From: Tenebrio molitor
Taxonomy: Eukaryota; Arthropoda; Insecta; Coleoptera; Tenebrionidae
Assembly (NCBI RefSeq): GCF_963966145.1
Contig: NC_091054.1
Coordinates: forward strand, 14,942,001-15,006,000
Reading direction: 5' to 3'
Length of the DNA: 64,000 nucleotides
Each line of letters starts with the position of its first letter. Position 1 is the first letter of the stretch. The notes below the pieces were generated by a model. The model saw nothing but the letters and a program-made list of their open reading frames with translations. It made no database searches and was not told the DNA's origin. The position numbers and the translations under genes are program-made. Positions 54,858 to 64,000 of the stretch are shown here, piece after piece.

Positions 54858-55953
54858 TATTACCAGTATGATCTCTGTCGTATCTTCTATGCTGCATTTA
54901 AAGTGATATCATTGGGTAGATTATGATAAGAAATGTTAACTTTATGTCGTGAACTAATAAGTACAACATTTTTTCTTTGTTTGTGGCATTTTTTAAAGTT
55001 TCGACTGCACTTAGTTTTTCAAATTGACAATTTATTATACAAAATGTCATTATTCATATGTATTTTTAGTTGCATATACTAATATATGGGTCACATTAAA
55101 GTCGCTAGATGGACATACTATACGGGGAATTTCATAGACAAAATAAGAACATATAGAACGCAAACTCCCTATACATTTTTTGGGCACAAAGCGTTTACCG
55201 CCATCTCTTATCCTGGTGAGGGTGCAAAATCACAGCCTACTGGATGAGTTTACCTTTCCTTTGATTTTTTTTTATCATCGCAAATTTTCACAACAAATTA
55301 AAACGCCAGCAATACTTTCGATATTTTATTTTCAACCGTTTTTGATACAGTTCTGCTTCATTTTTATAAATATTATTCCTAAATGTTACCGTTCTCGTAT
55401 CCTACCACTTAAAATTAAATTTTACCCCTTAATGTAAATGTGGTTAAATGAATTATTTTACCAATAATTTCATCTTCAATTTTATTTTTAAGTGAACGAA
55501 AAATTAACATTAGGTACTTATGTTTGAATTACCGTTAAAATTTTGCTTTTAATATTATCGGCCGAAATTATGTTACTGAATATAATTTTGAAAATATCAT
55601 GAATCTTATTATCATTTTTTACAAACTCTAAAAAACTCACACTTGCCACTTTCTGCTAAATTTTAGTATACATCCAAAAATCCTTCCAATGTTTTCATTC
55701 AATTTTTTTTATGGAAGGAAGTACTGTTTTTTTAATTCAAAAATTTTTCCAAAGTAGGTACATATTGCGTAAGTGTAGGACTGCTTCCTGCCAACATTTT
55801 GTGTGCCCCGGATTTTTGTAAACTCCACAAGCAAGAGGTTTCTCGCAACGTGGGCGAAATGTCCCTCCCTCTAGATTATTATCAAAGGGTTTGTCAAAAA
55901 AGTTATAAAAGTCTTCATCATTTAGGTTTGTTCTACCTGTTAGTTAAAATATA

Positions 55954-56597
55954 CAGTATGTCCCCGGATTGAGTTTACAAGAGGGAAAAAAAAATTATTT
56001 TTGATTTTACGCAAAAACTTCAGAGGAATAACATTTTTTGCTTCATCTAAAACCCCCATTTCTGTTATTAAACACAGAGGAAGACTTAACATTAAAATCA
56101 AAGAATATGCAGAAAAAATATTTTCCTTTTTTTTTGAAAAAATCAAATGATAATTGAATATAAAACTATTCTATTAACTATGCGCCGTTTTCTGTACATC
56201 ATTCAACCCTGTATCGAAGTTTAAGCTTCTGAACACCCATGCCTGATACATAACTGTTGGGAAATTTTTCATTAAATTTTGTAATTATGTGACAAAAACC
56301 GGTCCAACATTGGATTAAATAAATTCTTTGTTCTTAAGACAACATTTTGCAACAGTAATAAGTTGTTTGTCAAAAAACCAGGCCAATTGTAATAAAATTT
56401 ATAACATAAAAATTAATTCTAAGTCCAAATTTGAACAAAAAATGTTAATTTAAGAATACAGTGTATCAATACTGAGATTTTAATAACGGAAATGGGGGTT
56501 TCAGATGAAGCAAAAAATGTTATTCCTCTGAAGTTTTTACGTACAATCAAAAATAAAAAATGTTTTCCTCTTGTAAACTCAATCCGGGGACATACTG
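55954..56597. mobile_element. 644-bp MITE with about 120-bp inverted ends
   Basis: Ends CAGTATGTCCCCGGATTGAG at both sides and TA flanks. Long arms share AACTTCAGAGGAATAACATT. Non-coding. Also inside the outer P element. Confidence 0.85.
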
Positions 56598-57318
56598 TAT
56601 ATTAGATTATTAACAACAATGTTATTAGAAATTACCACAGTTAACTAATAGCGTGATAGTTGAATTAATCGTGATTATGACGACTCAAAACTTGAGTTGC
56701 ATCTTTTGGATCTTATCTGGATGTCCGTAATTTTGTGGAGGGCTCTTAATTCGCCCCACGCTGAATCATAAAGATAAACCTTCACTATATAGTCCAATTT
56801 CACACTTAAAATTTCTTCGTTTACTTTCCAAACCAAATCTTTTGTTATCCTATAACTTCTAATTCCTTTAATAAGATGAGGTGTATCAAATAATGATGTA
56901 ATCTCTTGGTTGAAGTATTATTTTTCTTTTAATTTGTTGATTGTTTTCTATACAAATTTTGCTTGATTCTCTCAACAACAAATTTAGCAATCTTAGCAGC
57001 GGTACTACATTATATGTGAACGTGAGACAGCCTCATTTTGAATTACAAGATAGTGACATAAAGATTGACACTGCTTTGACTGATTTTTAGATTATTGAGA
57101 TTACTTTGATTTTAAAGTTTTGACTTTTTAAAACATTTGCGCCCTCTTGCGGTGTGGTGAGGGTGCGCTAAACAATTTTCCAAAAATTTATTAGGGACTT
57201 TTCATTCTATAGTATTTTATTTTCTCTATGGGGAATTTTCAAAAACAGACATTTATCGAATGCGACAGGCCGGATAAGAGACGAGTCTCTTATAAATCAA
57301 GGAGGCCGTGCATTGAAT

Positions 57319-57719
57319 TATTTTTGTTGTTGGACAAACCACAACATACAGGTGTCCCAAAAATGGCGTACTAACGGTGCACTACGGTGTAGAAGAGATT
57401 ACTTTAAACGTCAGAAAAATGTTAAAAAAATTCTATTGGACTTATTTTATGATTTAGCGGTCTTTGAAAGTGGCACTTAACAGGTCAATTAGGTATTTTG
57501 AAAAATATGTATGAAATTGTCATGACAGCTACGTCTAATCGTATCTACATATTATCACAAAGTACAAGATCACTCACTACCAATATCTAGTCCTGCATAA
57601 TAGAGAATTTAGAAGCTTTGGAAATCGAAAAAATTATTTTACATCCACTACGGTAACATTGCAAGGTAATGATGTACGAATATATCTTTGTTTACATTGA
57701 ATTACCGTTAATAATAATA
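57319..57719. other. Gene-free stretch with one transposon end
   Basis: TACAGGTGTCCCAAAAATGG at 57348 resembles a mariner-type left terminus. No right end was found. An AAT-repeat at about 57708-57727 precedes the LINE scrap. Confidence 0.4.
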
Positions 57720-58157
57720 ATAATAAAAATAATTAAAAATGACAGTTACAAGTTATATTTTGATAGAACAGTTTTAACTGACATTCATATTAAGCATAAC
57801 AGACCAGACATTATAATTTTAAATAAACAACAAAAGCAAGCATATCTTTTAGATATAGCTGTTCCAAATTCACATAATATAACACAGACATATAACACAA
57901 AAATTAATAAATATTTAGAGCTCTCCGTTGCTATGAGAAATCTTTGGTGTTTAGAAAAAATTTCGATTTTACCACTTGTAATTTCAGCAACGGGAATAGT
58001 ACCGCAATCTCTTTTTAAAAATTTAAAAATTCTGGATTTAGATAACACATTGGTAGTTGAAATTCAAAAAGGTATATTATTATACTCATGTCACATCGTG
58101 AGGAAGTTCCTTAACATTGACACAGAAAATTTCATTTTAATAAACTTTTGTTGTTAA
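57720..58157 (+). pseudogene. C-terminal fragment of a non-LTR retrotransposon
   Basis: The frame 57669-58157, meaningful from about 57740, reads FDRTVLTDIHIKHNRPDIII, then QAYLLDIAVPNSHNI, KINKYLELSVAMRNLW, ISATGIVPQSLFK and CHIVRKFL. The RPD followed 13 residues later by D resembles the restriction-like endonuclease at the end of R2/R4-type LINEs. The subfamily call is uncertain. No reverse transcriptase is present, so this is a 5'-truncated insertion. 58160-58432 has no feature beyond the CRAL-TRIO 3' region. Confidence 0.6.
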
Positions 58158-58432
58158 ACGTGCCATTCAATCGGGACATCTTTCCATTAAATTTCTTTTT
58201 GAAAATTGGTAGATGTTCGGAATTAATCCTTCATTTTCTTTAAAACAAATAATTTATTTAATTATTATCTAATACACAACCAACTATACAGCTAATATTA
58301 ATACATACCACAAATTTTTCAAATATTCGAGTTCACTTGTCCCCACTACCCCCATCTCAATTTTTTTTTTTTAATAACACATACCTACTGCTAGTAATAA
58401 TTTCAACAATAACACTAAATACAAAGACTAAT

Positions 58433-59579
58433 TTAATCAATTGCTAGCTTTTTAAAAGTTCCATCCATTCCAAACCCTTCATCCGCTTTACTCTCCAAAG
58501 GCCGCAGATGTTCCACCGACACATTTTCGAAATTTTCGACGAAAAAGTCGTGATGATCCTCGATCGCTTTGTCCCACTTTCCTGAAACGAAAACAGCAAT
58601 GCAACTCGTCAACCCAAACCGATCAAATTTACTCAGCATGTCTGGAATGGTCCCCAACGTCCCTCCATATTCGACCGGCAAACATTCTTTGGGTATCACT
58701 TCATACACGGATTCCATATCTTTGTGGATCTTCACCTGAAAACCGAATCATTCGAGTTCGACCTTAGACTTCGATTCTCACCCTCTGGTAGACCTTGGGC
58801 CTCAGCACGAGCTTCATCAACGCCAAGATTTTGCTCGCAAATGCTGGAAAATTAACCAACTCCAATCCGAGCATTCGAGACGAGTAGGCTTTCTAAAATC
58901 GCAAATGAATTCGAGCAAGAGAGTGCACAAGATACTGACTTCTATGAGCATAATGTGCTTGGCGAGTGGAATGGGGTTGATCCTGGTGAGGTGTCGAAGG
59001 GTGAATCCGGAGAAGTCGAAGAGATAGCGCACCCCAACGGAGGAGTCGTACGGCAAGCACATCTCCTCGATGGCCAGATCGAGTTTGACGATTTCCAAGA
59101 TGTCGTAGTCTTCGGGGTCAGGTTTAAGGATCTTCATGTTAACGATTCGTTCCAAGTTCGGGCCAAGTTTCGGTAGTGGCAAGTACGTTCTGAAATATTT
59201 AATCAGATTTTGGACAGTTTTGGTTTGGAGCGGTTTACGTGACGTGTTTCGACGGAACCACATTTTCAAAATCACGAATCAGATCTTTGTTGTGGCCACG
59301 GAGCGAGTAGTAATTGTCCATCTTTTGCTTAGTCCGTTCTACTCGAAACTTATTCCTCAGCAGAAATTTCTCAATCACATTGTCTAAAATCGAGTCATGT
59401 TTTGTCAAAAAACTCAAAATTGTTCAACACGAACCTGTCAAGTGCTGAGGTAGGTGGGGCTGCTTAACAATCCATGTTTTAATGATTTCTACGTCTTCTT
59501 TGATCTGAGTCTCCGTCACATTGTACAGCTTTCTGACTTGTTCTTTCTCTTCTTCAGTCACCACTAACAGTTTTTCCAT
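58433..59579 (-). CDS. CRAL-TRIO domain lipid-binding protein
   Basis: Five exons join to 317 codons: 59579-59435, 59383-59239, 59189-58940, 58892-58782 and 58735-58433. All introns are GT..AG and about 46-51 nt. Residues 1-95 form the N-terminal helical CRAL-TRIO_N part (QLYNVTET-like start, LLRNKFRVERTKQKMDNYYS). Residues about 100-265 are the SEC14-like lipid-binding fold. It has VGVRYLFDFSGFTLRHL, AYSSRMLGLELVNFPAFASK, and the closing VIPKECLPVEYGG. Members bind tocopherol, retinoids or phosphoinositides in the cytosol; the ligand here cannot be read from sequence. The ATG at 59579 gives the normal family length. It appears intact. Confidence 0.92.
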
Positions 59580-60946
59580 TCTGAATTGCTACTCGGAGAG
59601 AAAAAACGTTTACTTTGCCACATCTACAGACGCAGATAGGAGAGTGACATGCACAAATGTTCAGTCGTTCATAATTTCCATTAAAATTTATTATTCTCTT
59701 TTAGTGAATAAAATAAGAAAGAAACAAGTAAAACTTTACTACTCACATGTGAACCTTATAAATGGACGAGTACTTGAAGGGATTTTTTATCTATTAGAAT
59801 AAATAAATATGCAAGAAGTATCGAAAATAAATTAAAAACGTAATTCTGCTGTGATACAATCAAACACACTGACGTTACCATAATTTCATTTGATTAAATG
59901 TGTATAATTAAAACTATGTAAAATGTGTTAGTAAATAATATAATTATTGGCATAACAAATATAAATGTATTTGAGTTCATTAAATAGAATTTAATAATAA
60001 ATATATCAATAATACAAGAAAAAAACAAGCAATCGATCTTATCGTGACATTAATAACTTATTTAACCTGTTTCTATTTGAAAAAGTTACGAAGAAACAGG
60101 TCTATTGATAATGAATTAAAATCTAAGAATAGTAAACTTCTTGATAATTTGTTTTAAACAAACACATGACGCGATAAAGTAATTTTTACATTTCTAACTA
60201 AGTACTACTTTCTTAAATTTCCTCAAATTCTCAAAGTAATAATAATTACAATAAAAATATAATTTGAATAGAATGTTACTTAAATTCAAGGTTATCTAGT
60301 GTAACTTTTTTTGGAGAAAGGAGTGTGGTTGTCATTAGTCTTCATTCATTAGGTGAAAGTTGAATGTTATTCGATCATTACCATTCATTCGAGTGTCTTA
60401 AATTGTAAAGTCATTTTTGTCTTGTTCACGTATTTATTACTATTTGGATTAACTTACTCCACAATAACTAATTTCGAGAAATTAATGACGGTAAAAATGT
60501 ATTTATACGCAGGATTCGTGAATGTCGGATGAAAAGTGGTTCAGTCTGAAAAATAATCATGTCAAATACCGCACGTGCATTTACTAACAATTATTAAATG
60601 TGAAAATGACGATTTCATCTACTAATTGAATTCAAGAAAAGATCCTATCTTTTACCGGAGTTTAATGATACATTTACGATAAACCACCCTTCTACATATT
60701 TATTATTCCTGATACTGTTAGGAATCTACCTCCAATTAAATTTCATTTATTGTTAGTTCAGTCAGAGAATAATTAGATTTTAGAATTATTGTCTACTTTA
60801 TCTTTTTGAATTATTGTCAGCTTTATCTGTTAATGTCCTGGATGTCTTCACTCTACTCTCTGGATTTTTATTTATTATTTTTTCATTTTATTTCACAGTC
60901 TAGGACTGGTTTAGAAATCTATGAGGGGATTGATGACCAACTCAAT
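59580..60946. other. Gene-free intergenic stretch
   Basis: AT-rich, no transposon ends, RNA gene or convincing coding region recognised. The first few hundred bases should contain the CRAL-TRIO gene's promoter. Confidence 0.5.
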
Positions 60947-61080
60947 AGACCGGGACCAATGGCTTAACGTGACTTCCGAATCACGAGGTAGCCCTTTTTT
61001 TTTAAATTTCGCCCTGGGTCGGAATCAAACCCGCGACCCTCGCGTCCCTGAGCCGAAACGGACTCCCTTAGGCTATATTC
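60947..61080 (-). mobile_element. tRNA-derived SINE fragment
   Basis: On the minus strand it begins near GGCAGAATATAGCCTAAGGG. It has a B-box-like GGGTTTGATTCCG near 61027-61039. It then reads CACGTTAAGCCATTGGTCCC, a block I associate with arthropod tRNA-SINEs. It abuts an ATT repeat at 61085-61107. Confidence 0.7.
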
Positions 61081-61856
61081 TGCCTATTATTATTATTATT
61101 ATTATTTGGACAAGTTGATCAACAGGATGTCCCAATTACAGGTCAACCAAGTAAAAGACAAAGTTTTGTAAAATAATCTTAATATTTAAGCTATAAGTTC
61201 GAACTCTGAACTATTTGAACTTTGATCTTTTGAAAACCAGTCAAAGGTCCATTTTTAGTTTGTAGATTACTGGTATAAATCGCGAGAGGAGGGGAGAACA
61301 CATGTTACTTTAGTCGATGACTGTTACTTTGTCGCTCGTCGGTCTAATTTTTGTATTCTTATTTTAATAAACTAGTGTTAGTAAGTGAAGTCAATGTCTT
61401 CATTTTCCAAATCCTACGTTGTTCGTCGAGGCGCACAACAATATCTTTCAGAGTCCGATTTGTAGGTATACTTTGCAGATGTAAGTGTGCGAAGTATATT
61501 TTTTTTTTTAGTGACAAGTCGAGATTAATGATTAGGATTTTTATTTATACAACTTTTTTAACTCAGCAAACCTGCTTCGTCGAATTCAAGGAATGACGAT
61601 AAATTATTCGGACCGCATTAGTTTATCGGATGTGCCATTCCCAACATTTTAATTGTTATTTGTATTTCAAGGCTGCGAAATCGTTCTTTAACGTATCGTG
61701 AGAAAAATTGTCGCCGAGGCCGCTTGCAGCCGGGCAAGACAATCTTGAGGATCTCAAAGAATTTCGCGGCCAAAGTGTACACAACATTTTGTGTGCAACC
61801 GAAAATTTGTAATTTTGTAAAATGAAGTAAAATTTACTTCACTGTGAATAAATAGC
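61081..61856. other. Gene-free stretch, possible promoter-like block
   Basis: TATAAAT at 61275 and AATAAA near 61363, in a GC-richer patch, might be remains of an LTR. There is no second copy or coding region to support this. Nothing else was recognised. Confidence 0.3.
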
Positions 61857-62138
61857 GCGCGTTCAAATGAAATCCTGGGTTGAGTAGGCGATGGAAAAAG
61901 TAAACCGTTTAGAACAGTGTAAAGTTTGAATTTCCCGCCGTTTGACACGAATGACATTTGTTTAACACGCTTGTTTTCAGCAAAATGTGCCCTTAGATAT
62001 TTGCTTCAAGAATAGGAATCGTTAAGTTATTCTATTTTTAATGTAAAACATTGCAAAGAAAGAAAAAAAGGAATATTTTTTTGGTTACCTGTCAACATGC
62101 TCCAATTAATTTACGCTGTAAAAAAGCACGACAATTTA
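61857..62138. mobile_element. MITE, GCGTTCAAATGAAATCCTGG family, partial copy
   Basis: Matches 42164-42500 but lacks about 30 bp of internal sequence and the entire right terminus. It stops after AAAAAAGCACGACAAT. Confidence 0.8.
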
Positions 62139-62146
62139 TCCATTTA

Positions 62147-62532
62147 CTAAACTCCCGCACTGTCAAAGTGTTTGCAAGTTGCCGCACTGCCGTTCTGAGA
62201 CTAGTAACTTTTACTTGAACGTTGGCGCAAAAATTTAAAATTTCAAATTTGAAGTTAAGTTTAATAAATTCGCTTTCTTTCATTCAAAGTATTACTTACA
62301 AGAAATGGCTGAACAAGACGACGATATGAAACGTAAAGGAATAATGTTTACGGCCAGAGATTGTTAATTATTGTTAATTATTGTTTGGAAAGAAGAGAAT
62401 TAACCCCATTAACATAACCAAACTTTTCTTGTTTGTTTGATTTTGTGTACAGGCAACTGAAAATGTACGACACCATAGGTATACTCCAAAAAAAAGTCAA
62501 AAATTTGACACTGACAGTGCGGGAGTTTAATA
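62147..62532. mobile_element. 386-bp MITE
   Basis: Inverted ends TAAACTCCCGCACTGTCA on both sides. It directly follows the truncated MITE at 61857-62138. Non-coding. Confidence 0.75.
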
Positions 62533-62859
62533 AACAGATAGTAGGTAACTGTGTGTGAATATCAATTTTTTGAAGCAATTATAGAAAAAAACCTGTTTAG
62601 TTTGGTCGAAACCAGTTTCAAAATGAATTGTTTACGTCTATATTTCATTAAAAAATATCTAAAACAAATTGCAACAAATTTATTGCTTGTAACTATGTTT
62701 TGATTGTTTTGTGTTGCATAAATTCTACACCAACGTGATGCAAATTACAAACAAAAAACTTGTTTGGCTTTTCGAAAACGCAAAAAGCTACTGCAGAGTT
62801 AATTTATATTCAGCGTGACTAACATAACTACTAATTGAAATGTTTTTAAAGATGCTTAA

Positions 62860-63313
62860 TAGGGGCCACACATACAGAGTCAAGATTTGAATGCACACGC
62901 CACGGGGTACAGTTAAAACTCCGTGCGTGTGGAGAAGAATGTGGCACGCGCATTCAAGTCAGTTGAATCAAGACTGTCTTGATTTTTGGCGTGCACATTC
63001 AAACCCGCGCGGGGATAACTAACTGTGTGTGGCGACAAGTCTCTGCATGCATCGGTTAAAATTCAGTGGCGGCCCTATTTTGTCTGATTTACGAAGTATG
63101 TCTTGTGAATACAATACAGGGGCACGCCACTGTTATCAGACAAATTTCCTTTTTGGTCACAATCACAATGAATGTTTGCCGCACAACTGACGGAGAAGCA
63201 CTAAGCAGTAGTGTGTATGTACACGGTGTGTACTTACAGAGAGTACGGGTTTAACTTAAGACAAGCGTGTACACTTTTAACTGCACATTCTTCCCTCTCT
63301 GTGTGTGGCCGCC
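62860..63313. mobile_element. 454-bp element at a TTAA target (piggyBac-like MITE)
   Basis: TTAA on both sides (62856-62859, 63314-63317). Inverted ends TAGGGGCCACACATACAGAG and GGCGGCCACACACAGAGAGG. The interior repeats GTGTGTGG/CCACACAC-like words. TTAA duplication is the mark of piggyBac-type mobilisation. Confidence 0.7.
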
Positions 63314-63317
63314 TTAA

Positions 63318-64000
63318 CAATTAACAAGAATCTTTTAGGTGTGGAAAAGTCAAAAGAAGCGTTTTCAGTAGAAAACACCGATGTGCGTTAGTCCCACGTG
63401 AAAATGATTCAAACGTTTTTTGTACCTCATTAAATTCGGAATAAATTTAGTCATGTGCAAAATTTCGGTGAGACTAACAATTTTCACGATAATGCCGTTA
63501 GAAGGTGCAAATGAGCGATCTAGTGGCACTTCACTTTATGATTTGGTAAATGCTTTAGCGATTTCTCAAGCTGGCCTGGCCAAAACAAAATTAGCATAAT
63601 ATTAATTACTCAATTTTTTCTTTTTGTATATTTACTTAACTCCCTCTAAAATTACTTAGACCAGTCCTTACGAAACACAGTTAAGAAAGTTTTATTACAA
63701 CTTAAAAACACCGGGGAATTTTAATTCTTTGGGTTTTGTTGCAAAATTGGATTTTTTTCATTCTTTATAAATTGGTTTCGGCGTCGTTTCTGACACCGAA
63801 ATCTCTTCGAGAGGCTTGGATTTGATTCTGAACTGTCCTCGATAGACTTTGTTTCACGATTTGAATTATCGAAAAGTTGTTTGTTTTTTTATTGCTTTCA
63901 AATCTACTTAGCTTCGTCTATATTCTTTTCCGTTATTAATTTCGCCTTTTTTTATTGCGTCTGTTATGATATTAGGTGTGCGTGCTACACTGCTTGCAGA
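63318..64000. other. Gene-free stretch to window end
   Basis: AT-rich. No transposon ends, RNA gene or coding region was recognised. A neighbouring feature may begin beyond the window. Confidence 0.4.

Larger units (their letters stand above)
49596..57310. mobile_element. Outer P-superfamily element, 8-bp target duplication CATTGAAT
   Basis: Inverted ends of about 46 bp: CACGGCCTCCTAGATTCATA and CACGGCCTCCTTGATTTATA, then AAGAGACTCGTCTCTTATCC and CGGCCTG. CATTGAAT flanks it exactly (49588-49595, 57311-57318). After removing the nested 3.1 kb element it is about 4.6 kb. It keeps a minus-strand transposase scrap (53560-53850) and two later TA-element insertions. An inverted pair lies at 53245-53350/53420-53520. 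54860-55950 and 56600-57265 hold nothing recognised. Confidence 0.9.

Noticed and set aside
61250..61440. Solo LTR with TATA box and polyadenylation signal
   Set aside because: Only loose signals. No second copy, target duplication or polyprotein nearby.

Overview
This is a eukaryotic, AT-rich, transposon-packed window from an insect, most likely a beetle. The split genes have very short introns (about 50 nt), the splice sites are GT..AG, and the resident host genes are animal families. The order is my inference from general look, not from a diagnostic marker. No rRNA, functional tRNA, CRISPR array or virus was recognised.

Only three host genes are supported, all on the minus strand. (1) 5144-8381 is a cathepsin B-like (papain family C1A) gene of four exons and 386 codons. 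Its catalytic cysteine is replaced by alanine and its C-terminus is a hydrophobic anchor-like tail. (2) 36521-48673 is a UHRF1-type gene (ubiquitin-like, tandem tudor, PHD, SRA, RING) of seven exons and about 715 codons. A single 9.6 kb intron, filled with transposon remains, splits its SRA domain. (3) 58433-59579 is a five-exon CRAL-TRIO lipid-binding protein of 317 codons.

Nearly everything else is mobile DNA. 1-4865 holds a degenerate PIF/Harbinger element with two convergent genes, its transposase interrupted by a mariner-type insertion. 9538-12680 is a stack of foldback elements with a 1.27 kb mariner relic inside. 13096-22740 is a LINE interrupted by a second, coding-intact LINE of the same family in the opposite orientation. 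23680-27270 holds foldbacks, a Harbinger scrap, a dimeric tRNA-derived SINE and mariner scraps. 27645-31175 is a matryoshka of four elements around a THAP-domain fragment. 31326-36350 holds more MITEs and a broken Tc1 element. 49596-57310 is a 7.7 kb P-superfamily element carrying an almost intact 3.1 kb P-superfamily element inside its own left end. Both have perfect 8-bp target duplications. A LINE tail lies at 57720-58157, and a SINE and MITEs lie at 60.9-63.3 kb.

The best leads are the nested P-superfamily pair with its THAP transposase, the membrane-tail cathepsin pseudoenzyme, the TE-inflated UHRF1 intron, and a recurring class of short near-perfect palindromes. Exon boundaries were set by hand from reading frame, splice consensus and conserved residues. 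They lack transcript support.
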